A stretch of 64,000 bases of DNA from Bacteroidota bacterium (GCA_021811615.1 JAJZNW010000061.1:1-64000); one strand, 5' to 3'; positions 45,152 to 55,500 are shown, counted from the first letter of the stretch. The notes: generated from the letters alone by a model not told the origin. Numbers and translations: made by a program.

Positions 45152-46699
45152 TTACTTAACGAACATCATTTTCTTGACTGAAGAGAAGCTTCCAGCGCTG
45201 AGGCGGTAGAAATAGACACCGCTCGCGATCTTCCCGGCGTTGAATGTGGCGACGTAGTTGCCTGCTTTTTGCATTCCCGAATAAAGCGTGGCAACTTCCT
45301 GGCCCAGGACGTTGAAGATCTTCAGCGTCACGAAGGCATTTTTCGGGATCGAATAATTGATCTGCGTCGTCGGGTTGAACGGGTTCGGGTAGTTCTGAGT
45401 AAGATCGAACTTTGCCGGCACTCCGTTGTGAATCTGCTTTACGCCGGTTCCTGGATTTGCCGGATCCATGTCGCCGAAGTGATTATACGCGCTCATAGAC
45501 GCGCCAGCGAGAGTCAGGGAGTGATTAACACCGGTCGTCGACTCATTGTCGATGAGGCTGCCATTGCTGACGACACCGCCGATCGAGAGAGTATCGTAGC
45601 CGTCGAATTTTGCCCCGTACTTGTATTCGACGTAAGCCGAAACGCCCGCTCTGAAGGTAAGCGAAAGGGACCATCTGTTGTCACCTGCCAGGCTATCGCC
45701 GTGAGTACCGTCATCGTACATTTTGTGAAGCTGTGCAGATGTATCGATCTGGGTACTCTCATCGGAGGCGGTATCGGCAAGTGGCCAGCCGGACGGAGGC
45801 CAGTTCAGCGGACGAACGCTTCCTGTAATCCAGACTCCCTTTACGTTCTTGATCTCCTTGTAGTTTATGCCATCATACGCTTTGTTCATGTCGACGTGGA
45901 AAACGACCGTCGTCGGTTCCGTGCTTGCTTTAGTTACATTGAGATCGGGAGTCCATAGGACCGTCGTGTCTTTGCTCGGGAAAGAGAAGGAGTGGTTGGA
46001 GCCGCTTTCCCAGCCTCCATTACTGAAGGGGTCTGCACCGGCACCGAAGAGTTTGAATTCGACATTGCCGCCGACCACGGATGTAAACTCAAGAGTCGTC
46101 TCGTAGATAGCCGGATTGCTGAAGCTCGGCGACATCCTGGTTCCGGCAGCATAACCCCAGTTCAGAGGAGGTGTGCCACCGACGACATAGACAGAATCGA
46201 CCGACGCGTTGAATCCCTGAGCTATCATCTTCGTCATGTCGACCTGGAAAGTTATGTTGATTGTAGCTACGAGGCCGGGCTTCTGATTATTGAAATAAGC
46301 AAGGGGGGTCTGCTGTGATGCATCGCTGGTAATCGCATAGGTTCGATTATCAGTGCTCTCCCAGTTTGCCGCTCCCGCGTGAACGGTGACGAACTTGTAT
46401 TGGATCGTTTTTCCCACGGCCGTATCCGGAAAGGTCACTGCCACCGTATAGATGGAGTCGTTCGCTGTCGACTTCGCCATGAGGAACTTGTAGAGGTCCC
46501 AGTCGACGGTGTCGCCCGCCATTTTCTGGAAATCGCCGCGTACCACGATGCTGTCGGTTGCGGGGTTGAAGGTGCCCGCCTGCATCATCGCGCCCAAATG
46601 GACCTGAAACGTGACACTCTCAGTAGCCTTAGTCGGGCTGCTCGCTGCCAACGTTACCAAAAATGCCACGACCGCTAAAGCCGATAATCGCTTTAACAT
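45152..46699 (-). CDS. Secreted multi-module starch-binding-like protein with T9SS sorting domain (cassette B)
   Basis: The 515-aa protein has a signal peptide (about 1-26), three beta-sandwich modules with the pattern VTFQV..(D)M..(A)..G followed by DSIVVRGDFQ (first), DSVYVVGGTPPLNWG (second) and GVWITGSVRPLNWPP with [13 protein letters not shown] (third), and a T9SS type A domain ([14 protein letters not shown], ending KMMFVK). No catalytic domain is seen; surface alpha-glucan binding is inferred. AAAGGAG lies a few bases before the ATG. It is the paralogue of 11711-13234 and closes cassette B. The module edges differ enough from cassette A that the two may prefer different glucans. Confidence 0.8.
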   Translation of the reverse strand: MLKRLSALAVVAFLVTLAASSPTKATESVTFQVHLGAMMQAGTFNPATDSIVVRGDFQKMAGDTVDWDLYKFLMAKSTANDSIYTVAVTFPDTAVGKTIQYKFVTVHAGAANWESTDNRTYAITSDASQQTPLAYFNNQKPGLVATINITFQVDMTKMIAQGFNASVDSVYVVGGTPPLNWGYAAGTRMSPSFSNPAIYETTLEFTSVVGGNVEFKLFGAGADPFSNGGWESGSNHSFSFPSKDTTVLWTPDLNVTKASTEPTTVVFHVDMNKAYDGINYKEIKNVKGVWITGSVRPLNWPPSGWPLADTASDESTQIDTSAQLHKMYDDGTHGDSLAGDNRWSLSLTFRAGVSAYVEYKYGAKFDGYDTLSIGGVVSNGSLIDNESTTGVNHSLTLAGASMSAYNHFGDMDPANPGTGVKQIHNGVPAKFDLTQNYPNPFNPTTQINYSIPKNAFVTLKIFNVLGQEVATLYSGMQKAGNYVATFNAGKIASGVYFYRLSAGSFSSVKKMMFVK

Positions 46700-46869
46700 A
46701 ATGTTTCTCCTTTTTTTGATGTGTGGATAATTCCGAGACGCAAGACGTTCTGTGGTACTCCTGTGTCTGAGAAGAATCCGATTAACGAAGTGCGCCCTAT
46801 TCTTAGCCTCCGATTTGAAAATTCTGTATCTGACATCCTGATAAGAAAGTCCTCGTTTTTAATCATGGA

Positions 46870-47877
46870 TCAAAATCCCAGTGTCAAGCCGAATTTCTGG
46901 ATATTCTTCAACAGACCGTAATTCTGATAGGCGTAATCCAACTTCACGCTGAAGAAAGTCGAAATGTCATAGTTCAATCCTAATCCGAGCGTCAATCCCT
47001 CCTGATTGTCAGGTACGAAGAGCGACTTGTACCCGGCCCGGACAAAAATCATGTTGTGCCAGGAGTATTCAGTGCCGAAATTAAGCGACTGCACGTTGTC
47101 GCTCGGGTGAATGGCATCGACTGCCAGAGTGAACCTGTTGTAAGTGGTATTGACGACATCCATAGCCAAACCCACTCTGAAGATCAACGGTAAAGGGTAG
47201 GAGTTTGTATAGTACTCTGCAGGAATCTGCGAGTTTGCCCCTGCGACCGAGGAATTCGGGCTAACGGTGAACAACACGTCCTGCCCCGAGAGCTTCATGT
47301 CGGTCCCGAAATTCGCGATCTCCATTCCTATCTTCATATCGTTGAAAGGCGTGGTATAGAGAAGGCCGGCGTCCATCGCGAAACCGGTAGCGGATTCCCT
47401 CCATATCTGCTGCATGATCATCTTCGCCGTACCGCCGATAGAAAATCTGTCGGTAAGATTCCTCGAGTAGCTGAGTCCTATCTCCCAGTCGTTCGCGTTC
47501 CAGGTTTCGCCGGTACCATCCGGCTGATCGATGGTGGTCACTTCAGAGCTTCCGTAAGCCAGGTTGGTGACACTTACACCGATAGCGTTGTCTTCGTTGA
47601 GCGCGACGACCGCGCCAAGAAAGTTGAAGGAGGTACCGAGCAAATAGTTGGTATGTTCGATGAGGACCTGAGTTCTTCCGCCGCGCGAAATCCCCGAAGG
47701 ATTCCAGTACAATGCAGTGGGATCGTTTGCAACCGCGGTGAAGGCGCCCCCCATCGAAACCGCCTTCGGTCCCACTCCTATCCCGAGAAAAGGTGCAGCA
47801 GTGGTACCGACTTTATTCTGGGCAACAAGCTGGCCCGCGGCCAGGAAAATCACGATTATTAGATATCTACTCTTCAT
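46870..47877 (-). CDS. PorV/PorQ-family outer-membrane beta-barrel protein (cassette B)
   Basis: The 335-aa protein has a signal peptide (ending LVAQ), the same NKVGTTAAPFLGIGVGPK opening as the cassette A protein and AVANDPTALYWNPSG, followed by a beta-rich barrel ending KFGLTLGF. The two paralogues can be aligned along their whole length by eye. PorV-type proteins shuttle T9SS cargo at the outer membrane. It is 12 bases from the giant secreted protein gene, so the two are probably co-translated partners. A substrate-specific PorV role is inference. Confidence 0.85.
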   Translation of the reverse strand: MKSRYLIIVIFLAAGQLVAQNKVGTTAAPFLGIGVGPKAVSMGGAFTAVANDPTALYWNPSGISRGGRTQVLIEHTNYLLGTSFNFLGAVVALNEDNAIGVSVTNLAYGSSEVTTIDQPDGTGETWNANDWEIGLSYSRNLTDRFSIGGTAKMIMQQIWRESATGFAMDAGLLYTTPFNDMKIGMEIANFGTDMKLSGQDVLFTVSPNSSVAGANSQIPAEYYTNSYPLPLIFRVGLAMDVVNTTYNRFTLAVDAIHPSDNVQSLNFGTEYSWHNMIFVRAGYKSLFVPDNQEGLTLGLGLNYDISTFFSVKLDYAYQNYGLLKNIQKFGLTLGF

Positions 47878-47889
47878 GCGTCGCCTCGC

Positions 47890-50800
47890 TCACTTAATTA
47901 TGGCCAGTTTGCCGTACTTCTGGCCGACTCCCGGTGCGTCGACCAGGAAGAAATAGACTCCGTATGCGACTTCCAGATTGTTGCTTGTCCGTAAGTCCCA
48001 GTCGATGGAACCGTTGTCAATGCTCTGGCCTGCCGGCATCTCCAGTTTTCGCACCATCTCGCCCCTGACCGTAAAGATGTAGATGACGGAATTTTTCGGA
48101 AGATGGATGAAGGAAATTTTTCGCTCGCCTCTTCCGCTCGTTATCGTAGGCGGCAGGGGCGGCTCCTGGGAAGTTGCAGCCACGTATGGATTGGGCACGG
48201 CCTTAATATTGGCCATCGAGACGGCCGCGAGCTTGGCGTCAACTTTCGCGGCCTTCGTTTCTATCTCGAACTGGTCCGCATGCACAAACGGCTTCTTGGT
48301 GAGAAGCTTGAGGGTATCGCCGGCACCCGGCAAGTGGTTCGTACTGTCAGTTCCGTTCATGGCAAGCAGCCAGGTGAAATAGACCGAGTCCTGTCCCGCC
48401 GACCCCTTCCCGTGCTCGAACAGGAAGACCCTGTCCAGCGGTGCAAGAACTCCGCAATCTTTTCCATAGATTGTGCAGTTCGGTTCCTGGAAGCCGTATG
48501 GAATCTGCTCGCCCGTATGCGGGTCGTAGATCCTGAAATTTGTTTGGCGGCTCGGAAGAGTAGCCTTCCCGATCACGGCACCGCTGCGAGGATTTATCTG
48601 CGTGAGGGAAATCGTTGTGGAACTGTCACCCGGCGTGGATGCCTGATCAAAAACGAAAACATAATCGCGCGGATAAGCGACACCGGTCTCCTGGATTCCA
48701 GAAATCACGAGCGGTGTGAAGCTGAACGGAAGATTCGGCAATGCCGGATTCGTATTCCAGCCTGAGGAAGAAGAGTTGAAGCTAACGCTCCAATCGTTCT
48801 GAACGTTCACATACATCCCTTCAAATACGAATTTATCCCTGTCTCCCTGGACGGTGGATGAGCTCAACGGTATCTTGGCAGCGCCTCCGCTAGCAGAGAA
48901 CTTCAAGGTATCAGGAGCGTTGGAATCGGTGTAGTCGATCACGTAGTACCCGTCGGTCATGTTGACCACGCCGTTTAGCGAATCCGAGAAGCCGACTCTG
49001 AACTTCTTGTCAGGCACGAGTTTCGGATCGACCACGGTTAGATAAACTTGCCCGGTCCCGGAGACATTTCCCACCGGAGCCATAAGATTCGGGGCGTCCG
49101 GTCCTACGTACCCTGCTGTGGGAGCCTGAGGAATTACTGTAACCGTATTGACGTCGGTTCGCACCTGACCGTTCGAAGATATGTTTATGTATTTCGGATC
49201 CTCAGCAGGATAGGTATTCGCCTGAACATCGCCCGTCGTGTATGCACAGACGGCGTAGTAGTATCTCTGTCCGTTCTGCAGTCCGGTATCGGAGAAAGTA
49301 TGAACGAGTCCGCCGTCGTCTCCGAGGTAAAATATCGGGAGTTGCGAGAGTTCCTGGGACGGAGGGAGGAAATTCCCGCGGACGCCGTCATCAAGGTCGA
49401 ATGTCGCAAGCTCAGCTCCGCCCGCTTCGGTAAACCCCGGATCGGTTGACCTGTAGATCTTATAGCCTTCAAAAGACGGCGCCGCCTCTGCCACATTATC
49501 CCAGACCAGGGTTACCTTCTTGTCACCGGCAACAGCTTTAACGTGCGGTTTCGGCGGAGGCATGACGAAGTCGTAGTTCTTGTCGTATATACGCTGCACG
49601 ATCTGCTTGTTCCTGAAAATCTGACTCGAGTCTGCGCCGTAAACGAGGGCCAGAGAAAACCGCTCCGTGTGATTTGGAAGCAGTGGAAAATAACCCGAGG
49701 AGTAAATGAAGTCTCCGTCCTGCGGTAGTGCGGGTATGACGTCGAAATATCCGGGGACCATCCTGCTCCAGAGTATCTCGCTGTTGTTCATCGCGGGCGA
49801 TGAAGTCTGGTTGAAGAAGTTGAAACTCGTCAGGCCTATCTGATCCGATTCGTTGACGTCGGTCTTGTCGAAGTGAGGCTCTCCGCTTGTCGGCATCCCG
49901 TCTCCTTCACCCACATCGTTGGTATTTGCGACGCCGTCGGCGCCGATGTCGTCGCGCTTGGGATCCCAGTTGCCGTTTTCGTCGCCGGACCAGTGTGATT
50001 TAACCACTCCCGGATATTTGCCGGTGACGGGATCTCTATCCTGTGTATAGTCAGGGACCCATCCGGATACCATCCCACCCGGTCCGCTGTCCCGGCTTTC
50101 ATCTATCATTGAGTTGTTTGTTCCGCCGCTGGTGAAGTAGTTCTTGTAATAAAGCGGACGCTGATCGGTTTTGTAAACCTGCCCCTGAGTTGTCATGAAC
50201 ACGCGCTGATAGTGGATGCTGTAGTTCTCGTCTATCAGTCCGTTGAGGTTATCGTCGAGACCGTTGTTGGCAGTCTCGGTGAGCGTGTCGCCGTCGTATA
50301 TCTTGTAAGCGACTCCGAGTGACTGGACTGTCGCCGTGTCGGCGTTGCTCTTCAGAAGCGTATCGAGTCTTACAACCGTTCTCGCGTATGTGGCGGGATT
50401 GATAGTTATGATCTCGTTTGTCGGCCAGCTCGAGCTGGACCCAGAGTTGGTTCTCGAGAGAACCCTGGACATGACGTATGAGTTGTCCGCTGAATTGAAG
50501 GCGAAATCCTGCTGGCCAAATTTCGGGCTGTTAGGATCCACCGCGTCGTTGTCATTGTCGATACCGTCGTACGGGTTGCCCGGACTTTCGAGGTATGCGT
50601 ATCCGACGAAGCCGATATTTCTCCTGACGCCGGTCAACACGCGGCTGAGCGGGATCCAGAGAGGATCGCTGGTCCGGTCATCCGAGTCCCAGTTGTAAGT
50701 GAGGTTGTTGTTAACGTCGAAAAAGCCGAGATCATCCTGGCAATCGACGTAGGTCTGGCCGACGTCGCCGACGCATCCCCCGACGACCTCTCCGAAAACG

Positions 50801-51594
50801 GTCTTCTTATAAACGGTGGTGCTTATGTTTGTAATATCGTAGAGCCAGAACAGTACATCCTGGGCCTGAACCTGCGACCACTGCAGTCCCCTCACCCTCA
50901 CGACGATTCCGATTCCATTTCTCGTCGTGTCGGTCGAATCCGGATGAAAAGTATAGTTGGTCCGCTGCTGAACGCTGTTGTCCGGCGCATCATCCATGAC
51001 CCAATACGATTCCTGGTCGGCGCTGAATACACCTTTGCCGAAATACCCGTTCCACTCGGCCTGACCGCTGGCGTTTACCCAGTCCGGATGATCCGGCCAG
51101 GACGTCGGCCACGAGGACGGAATATTGCTGAGCGCCACCGTGTCCTGTCTCGGATTGACATAGCCGGGTTCAGGCTCGAATCCCTGGAAATGCCCGTCGG
51201 CAGGATCTGTCTTGGCGCTTTGGCCGGTTCTCGGGCCCGGCGAGATGGTGACCGAATGCACAGTCCCGTAGATTGGCTTGCCGTTGCTGCCCACACCGAC
51301 CGGATAGGTACCGGGAAGCTCGACTCCGACAAGCGGAGTCACGTCGCCGATGTAGCTGTCCTGCGTCTTCGGGAAAGGCCACGCACCGCGTATATCGTTC
51401 GGGTCAGTGCCGGATATCTGGCCGTTGTTCCTGAACGTGATGGCGACGCGGTTGCCGTCATGTATGCCGAAGCGTACATACAACGCGTTTCCTCTGTGCG
51501 TCTTGGCGTACGGAATCAGATTGTCCTGGTCCTGCTGTCCAAACGCGGCGCCGAAAGAGGCTAACAGGAGTATCGAAATGATGACCTTGCGCAT
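47890..51594 (-). CDS. Giant secreted protein (1234 aa) with FN3 domain and variant sorting domain, partner of TonB receptor (cassette B)
   Basis: Paralogue of 14381-18052 with the same layout: signal peptide (ending AAFGQ), N-terminal ALYVRFGIHDGNRVAITFRN (AxYxRFGI/ITFRNNG in both copies), Asp/Asn-rich loops (GIDNDNDAVDPNSP, DDNLNGLIDENY, WSGDENGNWDPKRDD), an FN3-like domain (about 720-830, GDKKVTLVWDNVAEA, FEGYKIYRSTDPGF), and a C-terminal FlgD-like segment with VPNPYVAATS, ending KYGKLAIIK. Function is not known. Conservation of size, motifs and position between the two receptors argues for a real role in receptor function, surface display or substrate capture rather than a chance neighbour. 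Confidence 0.75.
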   Translation of the reverse strand: MRKVIISILLLASFGAAFGQQDQDNLIPYAKTHRGNALYVRFGIHDGNRVAITFRNNGQISGTDPNDIRGAWPFPKTQDSYIGDVTPLVGVELPGTYPVGVGSNGKPIYGTVHSVTISPGPRTGQSAKTDPADGHFQGFEPEPGYVNPRQDTVALSNIPSSWPTSWPDHPDWVNASGQAEWNGYFGKGVFSADQESYWVMDDAPDNSVQQRTNYTFHPDSTDTTRNGIGIVVRVRGLQWSQVQAQDVLFWLYDITNISTTVYKKTVFGEVVGGCVGDVGQTYVDCQDDLGFFDVNNNLTYNWDSDDRTSDPLWIPLSRVLTGVRRNIGFVGYAYLESPGNPYDGIDNDNDAVDPNSPKFGQQDFAFNSADNSYVMSRVLSRTNSGSSSSWPTNEIITINPATYARTVVRLDTLLKSNADTATVQSLGVAYKIYDGDTLTETANNGLDDNLNGLIDENYSIHYQRVFMTTQGQVYKTDQRPLYYKNYFTSGGTNNSMIDESRDSGPGGMVSGWVPDYTQDRDPVTGKYPGVVKSHWSGDENGNWDPKRDDIGADGVANTNDVGEGDGMPTSGEPHFDKTDVNESDQIGLTSFNFFNQTSSPAMNNSEILWSRMVPGYFDVIPALPQDGDFIYSSGYFPLLPNHTERFSLALVYGADSSQIFRNKQIVQRIYDKNYDFVMPPPKPHVKAVAGDKKVTLVWDNVAEAAPSFEGYKIYRSTDPGFTEAGGAELATFDLDDGVRGNFLPPSQELSQLPIFYLGDDGGLVHTFSDTGLQNGQRYYYAVCAYTTGDVQANTYPAEDPKYINISSNGQVRTDVNTVTVIPQAPTAGYVGPDAPNLMAPVGNVSGTGQVYLTVVDPKLVPDKKFRVGFSDSLNGVVNMTDGYYVIDYTDSNAPDTLKFSASGGAAKIPLSSSTVQGDRDKFVFEGMYVNVQNDWSVSFNSSSSGWNTNPALPNLPFSFTPLVISGIQETGVAYPRDYVFVFDQASTPGDSSTTISLTQINPRSGAVIGKATLPSRQTNFRIYDPHTGEQIPYGFQEPNCTIYGKDCGVLAPLDRVFLFEHGKGSAGQDSVYFTWLLAMNGTDSTNHLPGAGDTLKLLTKKPFVHADQFEIETKAAKVDAKLAAVSMANIKAVPNPYVAATSQEPPLPPTITSGRGERKISFIHLPKNSVIYIFTVRGEMVRKLEMPAGQSIDNGSIDWDLRTSNNLEVAYGVYFFLVDAPGVGQKYGKLAIIK

Positions 51595-51609
51595 GAGTCT
51601 GCCTTTGGT

Positions 51610-54423
51610 TTAGAACGTATAAGTAATGCCAAACTGGATCCTGCGAGGGGGAGCATAGTAGTTCGCCCTTGTGTAGTAATCCTGCACGGTCGCGACACGC
51701 TGCGACGGGTTGCTCTCGAGAAGATGCTGTTCGTAGAGAGACCAGCCAGGCTGGCCGCTGTCGTAGAAGACGTCGACGGCGTTTTTCGTATCGAGGATAT
51801 TGTCGACCCTTGCGAAGAGAGTGAACGTCGAAGTGCCGAGCCGGAAGTCCTTGTAGATGCGGGCGCTCAGGTCGTAGATAGCGGGTTTCACCTGCGAGTT
51901 GTAAAGGAGCTCTCCGACGTTGGAGGTTGAAGTGAGCTGAGGTGTGTAAGGGGTTCCGCTTCCGAATCTGAATATCAGGCTTCCTCCCCAGTCGGCGATA
52001 TTAGCATAGTTCACCGTCGCATTGACAGAATGCCGCTGGTCCCAGTCCAGGGGAATGAGTTGAGTTTCCGGAAGTGTACCGCTTGTTCTGAGATTGTATG
52101 CAGCCTGGGGGTCGGATGCGTCACCCTTCGCTATCTGGAATGTATAATCGAGCGATGCGGATACTCCCCCCGTGAAGCGTTTATTGAACGAGAGGACTAT
52201 TCCGCGGATGTATGCAAAATCGGTATTGACATATTGGCTGTAGACAGCCGACCCGCCATACACATACTGTATCTCGTTCAACGTTCCTGCCAGATTACGA
52301 ATATCGTTGAAGAATGCAGTTATGTCCATCGCTATGTCTTCGGTCAGCTGCTGCTGAAGCCCGAGCTCACCCTTCGTCGTCTCTTCGGGGTTGAGGTCCG
52401 GATTACCGACCACTCCAAGATAGGTGTTACCGCCTGCCACGTTCAGCAGGTAGCCCGGGTTCTCATACAGCCGGTCGAAGGACGGCATCTGGAAGAAGAG
52501 GCCGTAAGAGAAATGGACGATTCCCCTGTCTGTGATCGGGAACGACACTCCGAGTCTTGGACTTAACTGCCATTTGTCGGTTGCATTCTTATACCAGTAT
52601 TTCAATCTCGCCGCTACAGCCTGGGCCGGCGTGCCGCCAGGAGCGACAATGCTGTCCTGGTTTTCCGGCCTGATCGGAAGGTATACGTTAGGGTCCGTCG
52701 GATCCGAGAGCACCTGGCCGTCCGGCCGAAAATAATCGAGGCGCACGCCGAAGTTCACAATCAGAGATTTAAACTCCATCTTGTCCTGGACATACGCGGA
52801 GAAGAGCTGCGGTTTGTGCAGGTACATCAGGTTGTTCTGGTTTGAAAGCGGGGGAATTACCACCGGCCCGAGCAGATAGGGATTCCCGTCGATGACCGGG
52901 TTCCTGTTTATGTCTATCGGCGACATCTGGAGATTGATGTTGTGTAGAAATATCTGATACTGATCGGCTTCTAGACCTGCCTTCAGCATGTGTGTCTGGG
53001 TAACCTGGCTGGTTATGTCGAACTTCGCGACGTATGTGTCTGTACTGTGAATATTGTGTGCCATGTTCGTCCCGCCTGAAAAGAAGGTGGCTTCCGGTTG
53101 GACAAGGAGGGAGGTATGCACATAATTCTGATTGAAGGGGTCCTGTCTGGTGAAAAGATCAGACAAAGCGAACGGGCTTTGGTCCAGGTATTCCCTGTAA
53201 TCTTTGAAATAATAAGACATGCCGAGCGTATAGAACGTCGACGAGCTCAGGGTCTGTGTGAGATTCACGGTGTTCATGTACCCTTTATCGAATCTGCTGA
53301 GCAGCCCATCGGGGTTATATTTGTAATTCCAGTCGAAGTCTTTTCCCCTGCTGTTGTCGAGTATGAAATTGTAGGCAAGCTGGAGTTCGGGGGTAATTTT
53401 GAAAGTCAGTTTCCCCTGGCCATAGATTTCCATATAGGGGTTCATCGGGACCAGTTTCCCATTGCCTGTAGCCTGTATGATCCAATCTGCCGGGCTGGGA
53501 GCTCGGGTGTCGCTGATATCGAAGGTATTGAACTTCCTGACGCCATATTCATAGCCGTCGTCGTAGCGATACCTGGCGTCGACATAGAAGAAGACTTTGT
53601 CACGCACTATCGGTCCGTCGAGGGAGCCTTCGAGCCAGCTGGTGTTGAGCGGATTGGTTCTCTGCAGTCCTGTGAATACGTTCGAGTTGCTCGTGACGTA
53701 TCCGCCGGTGTAAGTAGTGAGCATGCCGTGGAATGCGTCACTGCCGGACTTCGTGGCAATATTGACGATGCCGCTCATAGCCTGGCCGTACTCGGCATTA
53801 TAGGCGCCGGTCACGACCTGCATTTCCTGAATCGAGTTGGTATTGACATCGACGACGGTCTTTCCGTCGTAAGCATCCGTCACAGGGATACCGTCGATCA
53901 TGTACATCACCTCGCCGGATCGGCCTCCTCTCGAATGGAGATCGCCGTTCCTGTCGACGAAGATACCCGCCTGCAGCTGGAGGACATCCTGAAAACTCGT
54001 GACAGGGAGTGCCTGGATCTCTTTGCTGTCGACGACGGCTGTTGAGGCGGTAAGATCTTTTCGGACGAGCGGGCGCTCGGCGGTGATGATGACGGCTTCG
54101 GTGGTCACGGCCGATTCGGAAAGCTGGAAGTCGACCGTGGTGGTCAGGTCTATGGAAACCCGGTTGTCTTTAATTTCGACCGGTCGGTATCCGACGGCGG
54201 AAGCGCGCAGAGTGTAGTTGCCGGGAGAGACATTCAGGATGGTGAAGCGGCCATCCATATCGGTTGCCGAGCCCATGGATGTACCTACAACAAGGACGCT
54301 CGCGCCGATAAGCGGCTCCTTTGTGATCGCGTCCACGACTGTGCCGGCAAGTTTTCCCGTATCTCCGGCGAGGGCATCTAGTGACAACAGGAGTATGAAC
54401 AGCAAACCGGTAAGTCTTCGCAT
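51610..54423 (-). CDS. SusC-like TonB-dependent receptor (cassette B)
   Basis: The 937-aa outer-membrane receptor has a signal peptide (about 1-19), a carboxypeptidase-D-like domain (about 22-110, GTVVDAITKEPLIGASV), a plug (about 125-240, RGGRSGEVMYMIDGIPVTD and GQAMSGIVNIATKSG) and a long barrel ending GITYTF. It is a full-length paralogue of 18070-20892. The ATG is preceded by GAGGTAAAAC. The LacI-type regulator ends four bases upstream, so the regulator and the receptor cassette share a transcript. No SusD homologue is present. An alpha-glucan oligosaccharide ligand is inferred from context. Confidence 0.9.
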   Translation of the reverse strand: MRRLTGLLFILLLSLDALAGDTGKLAGTVVDAITKEPLIGASVLVVGTSMGSATDMDGRFTILNVSPGNYTLRASAVGYRPVEIKDNRVSIDLTTTVDFQLSESAVTTEAVIITAERPLVRKDLTASTAVVDSKEIQALPVTSFQDVLQLQAGIFVDRNGDLHSRGGRSGEVMYMIDGIPVTDAYDGKTVVDVNTNSIQEMQVVTGAYNAEYGQAMSGIVNIATKSGSDAFHGMLTTYTGGYVTSNSNVFTGLQRTNPLNTSWLEGSLDGPIVRDKVFFYVDARYRYDDGYEYGVRKFNTFDISDTRAPSPADWIIQATGNGKLVPMNPYMEIYGQGKLTFKITPELQLAYNFILDNSRGKDFDWNYKYNPDGLLSRFDKGYMNTVNLTQTLSSSTFYTLGMSYYFKDYREYLDQSPFALSDLFTRQDPFNQNYVHTSLLVQPEATFFSGGTNMAHNIHSTDTYVAKFDITSQVTQTHMLKAGLEADQYQIFLHNINLQMSPIDINRNPVIDGNPYLLGPVVIPPLSNQNNLMYLHKPQLFSAYVQDKMEFKSLIVNFGVRLDYFRPDGQVLSDPTDPNVYLPIRPENQDSIVAPGGTPAQAVAARLKYWYKNATDKWQLSPRLGVSFPITDRGIVHFSYGLFFQMPSFDRLYENPGYLLNVAGGNTYLGVVGNPDLNPEETTKGELGLQQQLTEDIAMDITAFFNDIRNLAGTLNEIQYVYGGSAVYSQYVNTDFAYIRGIVLSFNKRFTGGVSASLDYTFQIAKGDASDPQAAYNLRTSGTLPETQLIPLDWDQRHSVNATVNYANIADWGGSLIFRFGSGTPYTPQLTSTSNVGELLYNSQVKPAIYDLSARIYKDFRLGTSTFTLFARVDNILDTKNAVDVFYDSGQPGWSLYEQHLLESNPSQRVATVQDYYTRANYYAPPRRIQFGITYTF

Positions 54424-54426
54424 GTT

Positions 54427-55485
54427 TTACCTCAGTCTTGATTTTGTCGAAGGCATCCCTTCGGAACTCATGAAAGCACCGCAGCTTTCTCTGACTATGA
54501 GCGTTGGAGAAAATGTCGTATGAAGTATCTCCATATCGGGGTTGGACATCCTGGACACGAGCCGCTCGATTGCCAGGACCCCCATCTGAAACATCGGCTG
54601 ACGCATGGTGGTCAGTCTCATGAGGCGTGCCAGTTCGATGTCATCGAACCCGACAATCGCGATGTCTTCCGGGATTCTGAAACCCTTCTCGTTCAACGCG
54701 GCGATTGCGCCGAAGGCTTGTATATCCGAAGAAATGAAAAAGGCATTCGGCATTTCGGAGCCCATGGCAATGAAGTCCATCATGGCCTCGTAACCGGAGT
54801 CTCTGTTGAAGCCGTCATGCCTTGTGGACTTTCCGCATTTCACGAGCGAATCTGAGTAAGGAATACCTTGCTGCTCCAGGGCACGGCGAAAACCCTGGAG
54901 GCGTTCGGTCGCGGGTGTGCTGACGGACCGGGCATTCAGCATTCCGACCTTGCGGTGTCCGAGTTCGACGAGATGGGACGTGGCCGCATACGCCCCTTCG
55001 GCGTTCGCGACGGATATGGAATCGAAGCTTGGTGAGACTGAATCGACAAGACCGACAGGGAGATTGCTTTCCTTGAGCATAGACAGGACGCGGTCAGGCA
55101 TTTTCATGGAGAAAAAGAGAATCCCGTCGACTTTCCCTCTTTGAAGAGCTTTAGCGACATAGTTTTCGGCCTGATCTGCATGTTCTACACCATAGAGGAC
55201 CAGGTCATAGCCGAACTCGGAGACTTTTTCCTGGACGCCGCGAAGGACTTCCATGAAGAAGTAGCTGGTGAAGAAGGGGATTACGGCTGAGATTGTTTCG
55301 GATTGCTGGCGGGCAAGTCTCTGAGCATAAGTATGGGGTTGATAGCTAAGGCGTTTAGCTACCTCTGAAATGCGATTACGGGTTTCGGGAGCGACACTTG
55401 GATTATTATTCAGTACCCTGGAAACGGTACCGATGCCGACACCCGCTTCTCTCGCGATGTCATAAATCGTTACTTTTTTCGCCAT
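54427..55485 (-). CDS. LacI-family transcriptional regulator
   Basis: The 352-aa protein has the LacI helix-turn-helix at the N-terminus (VTIYDIAREAGVGIGTVSRVLNN, shown here as residues about 4-26), a hinge helix (PHTYAQRLARQ) and a periplasmic-binding-protein-like effector domain (about 60-340, with VGLVDSVSPSFDSISV and IAIVGFDDIELARL). It probably represses the genes of cassette B until a sugar effector binds. A matching palindrome lies at 55501-55512, 15 bases before its ATG, so it is likely autoregulated. The start is the ATG at 55485. Confidence 0.92.
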   Translation of the reverse strand: MAKKVTIYDIAREAGVGIGTVSRVLNNNPSVAPETRNRISEVAKRLSYQPHTYAQRLARQQSETISAVIPFFTSYFFMEVLRGVQEKVSEFGYDLVLYGVEHADQAENYVAKALQRGKVDGILFFSMKMPDRVLSMLKESNLPVGLVDSVSPSFDSISVANAEGAYAATSHLVELGHRKVGMLNARSVSTPATERLQGFRRALEQQGIPYSDSLVKCGKSTRHDGFNRDSGYEAMMDFIAMGSEMPNAFFISSDIQAFGAIAALNEKGFRIPEDIAIVGFDDIELARLMRLTTMRQPMFQMGVLAIERLVSRMSNPDMEILHTTFSPTLIVRESCGAFMSSEGMPSTKSRLR

Positions 55486-55500
55486 GCCCTGACGTTTTGC

